Below, piece by piece: positions 20,423-30,938 of a DNA stretch of 64,000 nucleotides. The notes beneath the pieces are model-generated. The model saw nothing but the letters and a program-made list of their open reading frames with translations. It did not search any database and was not told the origin of the DNA. Made by a program: the position numbers and the translations under genes. The stretch is from CAJQHK01 sp038142525 (GTDB lineage: Bacteria; Pseudomonadota; Alphaproteobacteria; Rickettsiales; UBA1997): positions 310,001 through 374,000 of the forward strand of contig JAYQKE010000015.1 of the NCBI GenBank assembly GCA_038142525.1, read 5' to 3'. Position 1 is the first letter of the stretch. Each line of letters opens with the position of its first letter.

Positions 20423-21445
20423 TTAATCATCTATATATTTTTTCTTGTAAAATTTAGCATAATGCTGTAACAAAATCTTAAAAATAGCAGTTAAAGGAAT
20501 GGCCAGTAATAAACCCATAAAACCAAATAATATACCAAAAGTAAAGAGGCCAAAAATAATCCAAACTGGATGAATTCCAACTTGATCACCAACTAATTTT
20601 GGTGTAAAGTAATTAGATTCAACAACTTGACCAACAATAAATATTAATGCTATCAAGCCAAAATGATAAGGTGAAAAACCCCACTGAAATAAAGCAACAA
20701 TGTAAGAAGTGGTAACTCCAATTAACATACCAACATAAGGAATAAAAGATAAAAGACCCGTAACTATTCCAATTAGAAAGCCGTAATTTAAGCCTAAATG
20801 ATTTAAAGAAACAGCATAAATAATACCCAAAATCAAACAAACAATTAATTGACCATGAAGATATTTAGAAATAATTTCATCAATTTCCAATATAATTTGT
20901 TTTATATTTTTTTTATATTTCGAAGGCAGATATTCTTTAACAAAGATAATGATTTTTTCCCAATCTTTAAGAAAATAAAAGGTAATGATCGGAGTAACAA
21001 CAAATGAAGCAACAACATCTAAAGCAATATTAGTAGAGCCAGCAATATTATAGAAAATATTATCAGAAAATGATAATAATTTTGATAAATCAGTGTTAGA
21101 AATTAACTTATCTTTTAATCCAAAATCCACAATTCCCAATAATTTTGTTAATAAGTTATCAATATATAAAGGCAACTGTTTTGCGAATTGCACTAATTGA
21201 TAAAATAATAATGGCAATAGATTGGTAAAAATAACTGCCAAAATACTAAAAAAGATTAATAAAATTACTAAAGAAGATATTGTTCTTGAAATTCCAAATT
21301 TTTCTAATTTTAAAATTAATGGACTAAATAAATATGCAATAACAGCAGAAAATATAAAGGGTGATAAAATTGATCTTATGGTAAATAACAAGTAAAATAT
21401 TATAAATAATGTCAGAATTGGTAATAATATTTTTTCTATTTTCAT
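20423..21445 (-). CDS. AI-2E/PerM family membrane transporter
   Basis: 340 residues with about seven hydrophobic helices. Family marks are the N-terminal pair of TM helices (ILLPILTLFIIFYLLF, FSAVIAYLFSPLI), a central extramembrane helix region (residues 75-150), and the C-terminal block GIVTGLLSFIPYVGMLIG, then QVVESNYFTPKLVGDQVGIHP and LFGFMGLLLAIPLTA. Inner membrane. Substrate is uncertain: some members export autoinducer-2, others act as Na+/H+ antiporters. Intact. Confidence 0.85.
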   Translation of the reverse strand: MKIEKILLPILTLFIIFYLLFTIRSILSPFIFSAVIAYLFSPLILKLEKFGISRTISSLVILLIFFSILAVIFTNLLPLLFYQLVQFAKQLPLYIDNLLTKLLGIVDFGLKDKLISNTDLSKLLSFSDNIFYNIAGSTNIALDVVASFVVTPIITFYFLKDWEKIIIFVKEYLPSKYKKNIKQIILEIDEIISKYLHGQLIVCLILGIIYAVSLNHLGLNYGFLIGIVTGLLSFIPYVGMLIGVTTSYIVALFQWGFSPYHFGLIALIFIVGQVVESNYFTPKLVGDQVGIHPVWIIFGLFTFGILFGFMGLLLAIPLTAIFKILLQHYAKFYKKKYIDD

Positions 21446-21486
21446 AATTTTTTCAGAAGTAAATTACAGCAAGATGAGCTTTAGCA

Positions 21487-22332
21487 TTATAACCCGCCAA
21501 GAACAAATTTAGGAGTTACATCATAAAACTCACATATTTTTTTTATATCTTCTTCTCTTGGTAATTGCCTATATTTAGTATTCAATCTGTTACCTAGAAT
21601 GCCGCCAGGAATCAAGGCAGAATCAATATTATTTTCATTAGCACCCTTAATATCAGTTTCAATACCATCGCCAATTGCTAAAATTTTACTCTCCTGATTA
21701 ATATTAAATAATTCTTTAACCTTCTTATAAACCAAATCATAAGGTTTGCCAAAATAAATTACTTTACCACCCATCTCTTGATATTTTTGAGCCAATATTC
21801 CGGCACATAAAATTTCTAATCCGGATTGCTTCACAGCAATTAAATCAGGATTAACACAAATCATTGGCAAATCATATTTTATACGATTTTTTAAATCTTT
21901 TTCTCTAGATTCTGCAGTTGGAAATTCATCGCCCAAACCAGTATTAATAATAAATTTAGCAGATTTCATATCTGTTATTTCATAATCCAAGCCATCTAAA
22001 AGATCAAGATCCTTATTTTCTCCCATATAAAAATATTCCTGACCAAAATCCTGATTTTCTTTTAAATATAAAAAAGTTGCCTCACCAGAAGTTAGAACAA
22101 AATCATACAAATCTTTTTCTATACCAAATTTATTTAATAATATTTCAGCCTTAACCGCCCTTCTTGGAGCATTTGATAAAAAGCAAATTTTTTTCCCAGA
22201 ATCTCTAATTTTTTTTAAATTTTCTATTACACCTGGATAGACATGACTACCATCATGAATTACACCCCAAATATCAATTACAAAATGAGTATAATCTTGA
22301 TAAATCTCTAATAAATTTTCCTTAAAAATCAT
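21487..22332 (-). CDS. HAD-IIA hydrolase (TIGR01459-like)
   Basis: 281 residues. HAD motif I FVIDIWGVIHDG (about residues 17-28), motif II FLSNAPRR, motif III/IV AIGDGIETDIKGANENNIDS. The cap segment in the middle matches NagD/PGPase-type class IIA hydrolases. Homologs conserved in alphaproteobacteria dephosphorylate small metabolites. The substrate is not known. It starts 12 bp after the upstream CsgG-like gene's stop on the same strand and may be co-transcribed. Confidence 0.8.
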   Translation of the reverse strand: MIFKENLLEIYQDYTHFVIDIWGVIHDGSHVYPGVIENLKKIRDSGKKICFLSNAPRRAVKAEILLNKFGIEKDLYDFVLTSGEATFLYLKENQDFGQEYFYMGENKDLDLLDGLDYEITDMKSAKFIINTGLGDEFPTAESREKDLKNRIKYDLPMICVNPDLIAVKQSGLEILCAGILAQKYQEMGGKVIYFGKPYDLVYKKVKELFNINQESKILAIGDGIETDIKGANENNIDSALIPGGILGNRLNTKYRQLPREEDIKKICEFYDVTPKFVLGGL

Positions 22333-22344
22333 TTACAATTAAAT

Positions 22345-23347
22345 TCAATATTTGATCTTAACCACATCACCCAACCTAACTCTATCATAATCATCCTCAT
22401 CAATTAAAATCCAAGCTGAATGAGAATTTATCCTATCACTGATCTTACCTTTAGCCAAAATCCTGGTTTCCAACTCAGAATCGCCAGTAATATCATTCTC
22501 CTCTTCAAATTTACCTATTATTTCAAATTTATCACCCTTTTTTAAACCATCCTCACTGCCAATACTAATTTTAAATATGGCCTTTTCTTCAAAAATCCTT
22601 TTTTCTAAAATATAACCCTTTTTAGCAAAGACATTTTTTAATTTACGAATCTTGGAAGTGATAGCTTTTTTAACTGCCTTCCTTAGCAAATTATCATCTC
22701 TTTTAGCACCATCATCTCTTTTTACCCTTAATATCAATAATACCAAGAACTGAAACACCTTCATTTTTGGCATTTTCTTTTCTAATAGCAACGCCCTCAA
22801 ATTCAATATTCTCAATCACCGACATTGAGGGTAATTCGTAAATCTTAATATTTCCGCCAACATTAGATTTATATTCAAAATGAGCAGGTGTAACATAATA
22901 ACCCTCACCAGGCTTATATCCAGGCATAGTCGCTTTATATTTAGAAGTAAAGCTGGCATTAGAAAAAACACCCATTACAGCATAATCAGAAATTTGTGGC
23001 CCCTTATAGCCACCACTTTTTTTCATTTCAGACAAGCGAATTTCTTTTTCCAATTTTTTAGCAGAATTTCTATCGATTAATTTGATTAATTTATTTTCTG
23101 TTAGAATATTTTCTACAGAAGTAATTGCCACTTTACTAACATCAGCATCTTTGGCTATTTTGTTATCACCAACATCGAAAGGAAAAACCACGACTTTACT
23201 AACCTTACCCTTTAATTGCGATTTGGTCGGCAAAAATTCAGATTCCGACATTGGTACTTTCTGATAAGAATCAAAATTTTTAATTGAAAGACAAGATGAA
23301 AGAGTAAATAATAAGAAAAAAGCTAAAAAATTGCTAATCTTTGACAT
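22345..23347 (-). CDS. Predicted outer-membrane lipoprotein, CsgG/TolB-like, one frameshift
   Basis: The signal peptide ends in lipobox TLSSC (Cys about residue 19). The next segment KVVVFPFDVGDNK...VTSVENILTENKLIKLIDRNSAKKL resembles the nucleoside-binding-like core of CsgG and similar lipoproteins, but this is only a resemblance. Frame breaks near 22735 in an AAAAAG run. The corrected reading is IDIKGKKDDGAKRDDNLLRKAVKKA. The C-terminal part contains ISIGSEDGLKKGDKFEIIG, a likely small beta-barrel. Stop TGA at 22345, followed two codons later by TAA. Confidence 0.5.
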
Positions 23348-23421
23348 ATTCTATAGTTAAATTGAAAATTTTCTTTAATTTTTCATATCCTTTAAAGAAT
23401 GTCAAAACATAAATTACTTTA

Positions 23422-23832
23422 ATGAATATTAATTTTAGAATTTACACTGAAGATACAGATTGGGGTGGAGTTGTTTACCATTCAAATTATCTGAAATTTT
23501 ATGAAAGAGCCAGATCTGATTTTCTTCGAAATAGCGGAATTTCTCAAACCGATCTAAAAAATAATCTCAATATTTCTTTTGTTGTTTCTTCAATTAATAT
23601 AAAATTTATTAAAACAGCAAAAATGGATGATTTAATTACAGTAAATACTAAAGTTAATGAAATTAAAAAAGCGTCTGTTATTCTGGATCAAGAAATATTC
23701 TGTGATAATATCCTGATTAATAAAGCGCAAGTAATTTTAGCAATTATCAATGCCGAAACTCACCGACCAGTTAGAATTCCAGAAATTATAATTAAAGCAT
23801 TTTCAATAAAATTAATATGTTTGAAGCAATAA
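23422..23832 (+). CDS. ybgC: Hotdog acyl-CoA thioesterase YbgC
   Basis: 136 residues of the 4HBT family. The active-site region YTEDTDWGGVVYHSNYLKFYERARSD carries the catalytic Asp and the Tyr-His pair of YbgC-type enzymes. YbgC normally belongs to the tol-pal cluster and acts near the inner membrane on phospholipid-linked acyl groups. Here it is followed by ffh with a 16-base overlap and no tol genes are in the window. The last ten residues come from the overlap region. Confidence 0.85.
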   Translation: MNINFRIYTEDTDWGGVVYHSNYLKFYERARSDFLRNSGISQTDLKNNLNISFVVSSINIKFIKTAKMDDLITVNTKVNEIKKASVILDQEIFCDNILINKAQVILAIINAETHRPVRIPEIIIKAFSIKLICLKQ

Positions 23833-25190
23833 GTAGCAATATTTCAAAAATCTTTGAGAAAATATCTAGTAAAAAAATCATCTCAGAATCAGATATTGAT
23901 GAAACTATGAGAGCCATTAGAATCTCTCTTCTAGAAGCAGATGTGTCATTAGCAGTTGCTAAAGATTTTATCCAAAAAACTAAAGAAAAAATCATTGGTC
24001 AAGATATTATAAAAAATGTCAAAACTGGCGACATGATCGTTAAAATTTTTAATGATCAGTTGGTAGAATTACTTGGCTCGGAATTTACAGAAATTAATCT
24101 TGAATCTAAAGAACCAAATGTCATTTTAATGACAGGACTGCAGGCATCAGGCAAAACCACCACTAGTGCCAAATTAGCTAATTTTTTACTGCATAAAAAA
24201 AATAAAAATAAAATTCTTCTAGCCTCGCTGGATACTTCAAGACCAGCAGCTATGGAACAATTGGAAATTTTAGCAAAACAAATTGGTGTCGATAGTTTAG
24301 AAATAATAAAAGGTCAAAACAGCACTGATATTGCCAAAAGAGCTCTAAAAAAAGCCAAAGATGAATCCTATGAAATTTTGATATTAGATAGTGCTGGAAG
24401 AACAAATATCGATGAAGAATTAATGCAAGAATTACAAAAAATTAAAGAAATTACCGATCCAGATGAAACTATCTTAGTTGTTGATTCTATGATGGGTCAA
24501 GATGGCATTAATGTTGCTAATGATTTTAATAATAGAATTAATATTGATAGTGTTATCCTAACCAGAATTGATGGTAACGCTAGGGGTGGCGTGGCAATTA
24601 CCATGAGAGTTGCAACTAATTGTCCAATCAAATTCCTTGGTTCTGGGGAAAAAATTGAAGATTTAGAAATTTTTGATCCAGAAAGAATTGCTTCCAGAAT
24701 TTTAGGTATGGGAGATATTGTCTCGCTAGTAGAAAAAGCTGGTGAAAAAATCAGCGAAGATGAAATGAGAAAAGCTGAAGAATCAATAAAAAAAGGTAGT
24801 TTTACTTTTGAAGATTTGCTAAAACAAATTAAAAATATGAAAAAAATGGGCGGTATCGTCTCAATTGTTGGTTTTCTGCCAGGTGCTGGAAAAATTAAAG
24901 AAATGCTACAAAATTCTGATTTAGAACAAGAAATAAAAATGCAAGAAGCCATTATATATTCTATGACAAAGCAGGAAAGAGTGAAGGCAGAAATTCTTAA
25001 CTCTTCTCGTAAAAAAAGAATTGCCAATGGCTCAGGATCAACCATCCAAGATGTTAATCGCTTGCTTAAAAAATTAAAACAGATGCAAAAAGTTGTTAAA
25101 AAAGTTGGAAAAATGGATAAATCAGAATTACAAAGTCTTGCTGGAAATCAGGATCTTTCTAATCTTGGAAATATTTTAGGTAAGAAATAA
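23817..25190 (+). CDS. ffh: Signal recognition particle protein Ffh
   Basis: SRP54 GTPase that targets membrane proteins to the translocon with FtsY and 4.5S RNA. N domain residues 1-90. G domain motifs are GLQASGKTTTSAKLA, DTSRPAAMEQL, LDSAGRT, TRIDGNARGG. The Met-rich M domain (about residues 320-435) has NMKKMGGIVSIVGFLPG and SSRKKRIANGSG. 457 residues, intact. Overlaps ybgC upstream and shares the TAATG junction with ymdB downstream. Confidence 0.97.
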   Translation: MFEAISSNISKIFEKISSKKIISESDIDETMRAIRISLLEADVSLAVAKDFIQKTKEKIIGQDIIKNVKTGDMIVKIFNDQLVELLGSEFTEINLESKEPNVILMTGLQASGKTTTSAKLANFLLHKKNKNKILLASLDTSRPAAMEQLEILAKQIGVDSLEIIKGQNSTDIAKRALKKAKDESYEILILDSAGRTNIDEELMQELQKIKEITDPDETILVVDSMMGQDGINVANDFNNRINIDSVILTRIDGNARGGVAITMRVATNCPIKFLGSGEKIEDLEIFDPERIASRILGMGDIVSLVEKAGEKISEDEMRKAEESIKKGSFTFEDLLKQIKNMKKMGGIVSIVGFLPGAGKIKEMLQNSDLEQEIKMQEAIIYSMTKQERVKAEILNSSRKKRIANGSGSTIQDVNRLLKKLKQMQKVVKKVGKMDKSELQSLAGNQDLSNLGNILGKK

Positions 25191-25999
25191 TGAAAATTCT
25201 ATTTTGCGGTGACATAGTTGGTAGAACTGGAAGAGAATCTATCTTTGCCAATATACCAAAATTAAAAAAAGAACATAATATCGATTTTATCATTGCCAAT
25301 GTTGATAATGCTTCTGGGGGTTTTGGCATTAATGAAAATAACTCCAAAGATTTTACAGAAATTGGTATTGACGTCCTAACAGGAGGTGATCATATTTGGG
25401 ATAAAAAAGAAATGTCTCATTATATCACCAGAGATAAAAGAATTCTCCGCCCTCTAAATTTTCCCAAATCCTCTCCCGGTGCTGGCGCCAGAATTTTTAC
25501 CTCAATTAACAATAAGCAAGTTTTGGTAATTCATATTTTAGGACAAGTTTTTATCAAAGAAAATCTTAATTGCCCCTTTGAGTCTGTAGATAGTATTTTA
25601 AAAAACTATAAATTAGGTCAAAATATTGATGCTATTTTTGTTGATTTTCATGCAGAAGCTAGTTCTGAAAAAATGGCCATGGGTAAATTTCTGGATGGTC
25701 GTGTTTCAGCTATTATTGGTAGCCATACTCATATTCCAACTAATGATTATCACATTATGACACAAGGAACCGCCTATCAAACAGATGCTGGAATGTGCGG
25801 TGATTATGATAGTGTAATTGGCATGGAAAAAGATGTTCCCTTAAAAAACTTTTTAAGCAAAAGAAGGATTGGAAAAATGAAGCCAGCAAAAAAAGAGGCA
25901 ACTTTTTGTGCCTCAATCATTGAAATATACGATAAAACAGGTCTTGCAAAAAATATCAATATAGTCAAAATTGGAGGCTTATTAGATAATAATCATTAA
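25190..25999 (+). CDS. ymdB: YmdB-family metallophosphoesterase (TIGR00282)
   Basis: 269 residues. Metal-binding motifs are LFCGDIVGRTGRES (residues 2-15), TGGDHIWDKKE, VDFHAEASSEKMAMG and GSHTHIPTND. Bacillus YmdB hydrolyses 2',3'-cAMP and influences RNA turnover. The role here is by homology only. The start ATG overlaps the ffh stop by one base, implying translational coupling. Confidence 0.9.
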   Translation: MKILFCGDIVGRTGRESIFANIPKLKKEHNIDFIIANVDNASGGFGINENNSKDFTEIGIDVLTGGDHIWDKKEMSHYITRDKRILRPLNFPKSSPGAGARIFTSINNKQVLVIHILGQVFIKENLNCPFESVDSILKNYKLGQNIDAIFVDFHAEASSEKMAMGKFLDGRVSAIIGSHTHIPTNDYHIMTQGTAYQTDAGMCGDYDSVIGMEKDVPLKNFLSKRRIGKMKPAKKEATFCASIIEIYDKTGLAKNINIVKIGGLLDNNH

Positions 26000-26026
26000 A
26001 TCAATTTTAAGTTAATTTTATAAGCC

Positions 26027-26361
26027 ATGACAACCCTAAGACAAAAACTTCATACTTTATTATTATTAACCATAGCAATCTCAATAGCGCAGTTGCTGTA
26101 GCTGGATATATGGCTACCATAACTTTAATCGAAACTAAGGATAATATTGATTCAAAAATCACTAATTTTGAAAATAAAATTGAAGCCAAAATTGATGATA
26201 CTAAAAAAGAATTGCTAGATGAAGTAAAAGAAACTAAAAAGGAATTATTTAAAAAAGTTGATAAAATTTCAGAAAAAGTTACTGGTAAAGCAGATAAATT
26301 AGAAAATAATTTCAAATCAAAAGGGAAAAAATTGGAAAATAAATTAAAAAAATTCTTTTAA
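26027..26361 (+). CDS. Small membrane-anchored coiled-coil protein, one frameshift
   Basis: Not recognised. The ATG at 26027 begins MTTLRQKLHTLLLLTIAISIA, a hydrophobic anchor. A one-base shift near 26087 joins it to VAVAGYMATITLIETKD and then an Lys/Glu/Asp-rich heptad-like region (residues about 40-110: NKIEAKIDDTKKELLDEVKE, KADKLENNFKSKGKK). The layout suggests a single TM helix with a long cytoplasmic or periplasmic coiled coil. Its stop is one base before nfuA. Confidence 0.5.
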
Positions 26362-26362
26362 A

Positions 26363-26917
26363 ATGTTTATACAAATCGAAAATACCCCAAATCCAGAAAG
26401 TTTAAAATTCGTTCCAGATGATGTTAAAATTGCAGGTAGCAAAATCTCAGAATATAAAAATTTAGATGAAGCAAAATTAGAATCACCATTAGCTGAAAAT
26501 CTTTTTGTTATTAAGGGAGTTAAAAATGTCTTTTTGGGCAAGGATTTTATCACAATTACCAAGGAAGGTGATATTGATTGGCAAAATCTTAAAACTGATA
26601 TATTATCAACTATGATGGATTTTATTAATTCCAATCAAGAGGTGTTTTATAAGAAAGATATAGATGATTCTGATTCAGAAGATAGTGACATAGTCAAACA
26701 AATTAAGGAATTAATTGAAATGAAAGTTAGGCCAGCTGTTGCAATGGATGGTGGCGATATTATTTTTCATAGTTTTGAAAATAATATAGTATTTTTAAGT
26801 CTTAGGGGTGCTTGTTCTGGCTGTCCCAGCTCAACCGTTACTTTAAAAAATGGAATTGAGAATATGTTAAAACATTATATTCCAGAAGTAGAATCTGTGG
26901 AACAAATGCCCGAATAG
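26363..26917 (+). CDS. nfuA: Iron-sulfur cluster carrier NfuA
   Basis: 184 residues: N-terminal Nfu_N domain (MFIQIENTPNPESLKFVP, typical of alphaproteobacterial and mitochondrial NFU) and C-terminal NifU domain with RPAVAMDGGDIIF and the cluster-binding CSGCPSS. Carries Fe-S clusters to client enzymes in the cytoplasm. It is the first of several genes on this strand (nfuA-sppA-truA-glycosyltransferase). Confidence 0.95.
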   Translation: MFIQIENTPNPESLKFVPDDVKIAGSKISEYKNLDEAKLESPLAENLFVIKGVKNVFLGKDFITITKEGDIDWQNLKTDILSTMMDFINSNQEVFYKKDIDDSDSEDSDIVKQIKELIEMKVRPAVAMDGGDIIFHSFENNIVFLSLRGACSGCPSSTVTLKNGIENMLKHYIPEVESVEQMPE

Positions 26918-26963
26918 TTGGTATTTTATCTGGGATATTTTGCTTTAAAATTTATTCATAAAA

Positions 26964-27838
26964 ATGACCAAAAAAGAAAAAAAATGCCCTATGTCACTAT
27001 GTTGTGGCCTGATAAAAAAAATCCTACCAAAAAAAGAGAATCAAATTGCTGTGATTAATCTTAATGGTGTCATAGGTAATGTCAGCAAATTTGACAAGGG
27101 AATTAATATCGATAATGTAAACCCTTTATTGGAAAAGGCTTTTAAAGAAAAAAAATTTAAAGCAGTTGCAATTAATGTTAATTCTCCAGGCGGTTCTCCA
27201 GTGCAATCAGAATTAATTTTCCAAAGAATAAAAGAGTTATCGAAAAGAGAAAAAAAATCCCCGTTTTTACCTTTGCCAGAGATGTCGCAGACTTCTGGTG
27301 GTTATTTTATTCTTTGTGCTGGCGATGAAATATATGCTCATGATTCTTCAATCATTGGCTCAATCGGTGTTATTTCTGCTAGCTTTGGATTTGAAAAAGC
27401 TATCAAAAAAATTGGTGTTGAAAGAAGAATTTATACTGAAGGTAAAAATAAAGCAGTACTTGATCCATTTTCTCCAGAAGATCCTAATAATATTAAAATC
27501 TTAAAAGCAGTTCAAAAAGATATCTTTAATAATTTTAAAAATATTGTCAAAACCTCCAGAGGAAAAAAACTGAAAAAACCAGACTCAACCTTATTCACTG
27601 GTGCTTTTTGGTCAGGAACGGAAAGTGAAAAAATTGGCCTAATTGATAATATTGGCAATATGAGAGAAATTATGAAAAAGAAATTTGGTAAAAAAGTAAA
27701 ATTTACCGAAATTAAAGAAAAAAGAGGGGGCTAATCAAGGATTTATTTTCTAGCAAGATAGATGATTTTTCTGATAGTTTAGTTGATAATATTTTTGATA
27801 AAATTGAAGAAAAATCCAGTTGGATAAAGTTTAAGTAA
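26964..27838 (+). CDS. sppA: SppA/S49 family signal peptide peptidase, three indels
   Basis: Membrane-associated serine protease of about 290 residues (36K type). Motifs: INLNGVIG, VNSPGGSPVQSELI, SGGY with the nucleophilic Ser, and IIGSIGVI. Between about 27255 and 27293 the raw translation (SPFLPLPEMSQT) is out of frame. Shifting gives IPVFTFARDVA followed by SGGYFIL, the normal S49 sequence. A third shift near 27730 extends the protein through LIKDLFSSKIDDFSDSL to TAA 27836-27838. Short hydrophobic start, possibly an anchor. Confidence 0.85.
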
Positions 27839-27847
27839 CAAGCTTTT

Positions 27848-28599
27848 ATGCCAAGATATAAAATCTTTATTGAATATGATGGTGCTCGATATTACGGCTG
27901 GCAAAAACAGCCAAACCTAACAACTATTCAAGGGCAAATTGAATCAGCTTTAAAAAACCTTACTAAAAAAAATATTGAAATAATGGGTTCTGGCAGAACT
28001 GATGCCGGTGTTCATGCTCTTGCTCAGGTGGCACATTTTGATCTAGAACAGGATTTTGATCCATTTAAAATTCAAATGGCTTTGAATTTTTTTCTTAAAA
28101 TGGATGATATTTCAATCCTAGATTGCCAAAAAGTTGCTAATGATTTTCACGCCAGATTTTCTGCCAAGCAAAGAATTTACCAATATAAAATCCTCAATCG
28201 CAAATCCAAACCGGCAATTGATAGAGATAGAACTTATCATATTCCCTTTGATTTAAATTTAAATTTAATGCAAGAAACAGCAAATTATCTCATAGGAAAA
28301 CATGATTTTTCTAGCTTTAGAGATTCCGAGTGTCAGGCGGAAGACGGAATTCGCAGAATTGATTATATTAAAATTACCAAAGAAGCAAATGATCTAATTA
28401 TCATTGAAATTGCATGACAAAATCATTCCTGCATCATATGGTCAGAAATATTATTGGCACATTAATAAAATTCTCTAAAAAGAATATCGATCCAATAGAA
28501 ATAAAAAATATTTTAGCAGCCAAAGATAGAACAAAATCTGGCGCCAACGCTCCATCTTGGGGATTATATTTTTACAAGGTTATTTATGAAAATAATTAA
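27848..28599 (+). CDS. truA: tRNA pseudouridine synthase A, one frameshift
   Basis: Forms pseudouridine at positions 38-40 of tRNA anticodon arms. MPRYKIFIEYDGARYYGWQKQPN is the family start, GSGRTDAGVHALAQVAHF contains the catalytic Asp, and HARFSAKQRIYQYKI follows. Frame breaks near 28412 (GCATGACAAAA), after which KSFLHHMVRNIIGTL continues the conserved C-terminus to TAA 28599. It overlaps the downstream glycosyltransferase by 14 bases. Confidence 0.9.
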
Positions 28600-29630
28600 T
28601 ATATTACTTAGTAATAAAAATGGCGGAGTTGAGCAATCCTTTGTTAATTACTCTAAAATGTTACAAAAAAATAATTGTCAGATCCTGGCAATTATTAAAA
28701 AAAATGCCAAATTTATTCCAGATCTTAAAAAAAATAATATTAATTTTATCGAAATAGAAAATGATTTTGGCTATCATGATATTTTTTGTATCTTAAAAAT
28801 TAGAAAAATTATCAAAAATTTTCAGGCAAATTTTATCATTTCTCATGCTGGCAGAAGTATAATTATTGCTAAAAAAGCTCTAACATTTTTAAAAATTCCG
28901 TTAATAGCAATAAATCATAGTAATAATATTAGAAGATCCTTAAAAGCCGATATTATTTTTGCTGTTAATAATAAAATTTTTAACAAAATTAAAAAAAAAT
29001 CTTCCTACAAAAATTATTTTCTAATACCAAATTCCATAGAAATTGAGAAAAATATCAAAGGTAAAAATCTTGCTATTTCTCAAGATAAAATTATCACTTT
29101 TGGCTCAATGGGACGACTTTCGCCAGAAAAAAAATTTTGAGAAATTAATAAAATCTATTAAATTTCTACAAGATTCTGGTTATAAAATTAAATTAAAAAT
29201 TGCTGGTTCTGGAAGTGAAGAGGAAAAATTAAAGAATCTTACTAAAGAACTAAATTTAGAAAAAAATATTGAATTTCTTGGCTGGATAGATCAAAAAACT
29301 TTTTTCAATCAAATTGATATTTTTATTTTACTTTCTAAGGAAGAAACTTTCGGTATGGTTTTTTTAGAAGTCGCTAAATATAAAAAACTTATAATTGCCA
29401 GCGACACTGACGGAGCAAAAATGATTTTAAAAAATCAGGAAAATTCTATTATAATTGAAAAAGAAAGAAATATCTCAAAACAAATTCTAAAAAATCTAGA
29501 ATCATTAGAAAAGAATCCAACCTCTATCAGCTCAATGATAGAAAATTCCCATCAAAATCTTTGCCAAAATTACTCCAATGAAGTAGTTGGTCAAAAAATA
29601 ATCTCTATTTTAGAAAAATCTAAAAAGTAA
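28586..29630 (+). CDS. GT4-type glycosyltransferase, one frameshift
   Basis: About 347 residues with a GT-B fold. N-terminal NKNGGVEQSFVNYSKML is typical of family 4 (LPS-type) transferases. The GSMGRLSPEKNFEKLI donor-domain motif spans a one-base insertion in an A-run near 29137. IAGSGSEEEKLKNLTKEL, NIEFLGWIDQ and the EX7E-type LSKEETFGMVFLEVAKY complete it. Likely acts on cell-envelope sugars at the inner membrane. Acceptor unknown. Confidence 0.85.
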
Positions 29631-29631
29631 T

Positions 29632-30812
29632 TTATAAAATTGCTTTCAAAGACTTTACTAAATTCTCTATCATTTTATCCGTATGTAAAGGAGTGATTGT
29701 GATTCTTAATCTTTCCTCTCCCTTGGCAACAGTTGGATAATTGATATTGGTGATATAAATATTATAATCTTCAAGTAAAATTTTTGATATCTTTTTACAT
29801 TTAACCGGACAACCAATGATAATGAGAATTATATGAGAGTCATTTTCTAATATTTCTATAGATTCTCTTTTTAAGGCTATTTTAAGTTTTTCTACCTTTT
29901 GCCTATGCAATATTTGTAAATCTTTATTTTCCTTCAGATATTTAATATTAGACCTAGCGCAGAAGCTATCATTGGCGGTATGGCTGTTGTAAAAATAAAT
30001 CCCGAAGCATAAGATCTGATAGCATCTATTATCTCTTTTGATCCAGCAATATAGCCCCCCATAGAGCCATAGGCTTTGGCCAAAGTTCCTTGAATAATAT
30101 CAATTTTTTGATCTAAACCGACTTCTCTAGCAAGACCGGCACCATTATCTCCATAAAGCCCAACTGCATGAACTTCATCAATATAAGTTAAAGCATAATA
30201 TTTTTTGGCCAATTCTAGAATTTTGGCAATTTTAGCAAAATTACCATCCATAGAATAAACAGATTCAAAAATAATAATTTTTGGCTGATTAATATCATAT
30301 TTTTGTAATAATTCTTCAAGATGAGATATATCATTATGTTTAAAAATATTTTTTTCTAAACGACTATTTCTAATACCACTAATGATGGAAGCGTGATTTT
30401 TTGCATCAGAAAAAATTACTAAATCAGGAATAATTTTTGCCAATGTTTCAATGGAGGCGCTATTTGCCATATAGCCAGAAGTAAAAACCAAAGCAGACTC
30501 TTTATTATGTAAGCGAGCCAACTCTTCTTCTAACTCAACTAAGTGATGATTTGTACCGCTGATATTTCTTGTCCCTCCGGCACCAATACCAAAATTCTGA
30601 GCAGTTTCTACAGCCTCCTTTATAGCCTCCTGCCTTTGCCCCAAACCTAAATAGTCATTAGAGCACCAAAGAGTAATTTTTTTGTTATTTTGATTATTAA
30701 TTGCAATAGGAAATTCAGCGCTTATCCGAGAAATATCCACAAATTCCCGATAATTATCTTCTTCTATTAATTTATTTATGGATGATGTGAATAGCTTTTT
30801 ATAATCAAGCAT
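29632..30812 (-). CDS. hemA: 5-aminolevulinate synthase, one frameshift
   Basis: PLP enzyme condensing glycine and succinyl-CoA, the alphaproteobacterial C4 route to heme. The start MLDYKKLFTSSINKL is preferred over a longer hydrophobic extension. Family marks: WCSNDYLGLG, GGTRNISGTNHHLVELE, ALVFTSGYMAN, DEVHAVGLYG, and the PLP Lys in GTLAKAYGSMGGYIAG. Frame breaks near 29925 (ALG-SNIKYLKENKDL) and resumes to TAA 29632. Distinguished from bioF (54641) by the ALAS-type N-terminus and DEVHAVG. Confidence 0.9.
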
Positions 30813-30938
30813 TAAGGAAATAATTACAATAAAGAAAATAAACAACCCCCGCCAAAATCTATTTGAAATCTTATCTAATTTTGGATTTCAAAATAAAGAA
30901 AGGATTATAAAAAATACTCATAGTTTGAGCTTGAATAT

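Noticed and set aside
24497..25045. 182-codon ORF antisense to ffh
   Set aside because: Lies entirely opposite a strongly conserved gene and shows the Ser/Ile/Leu bias of a shadow frame.
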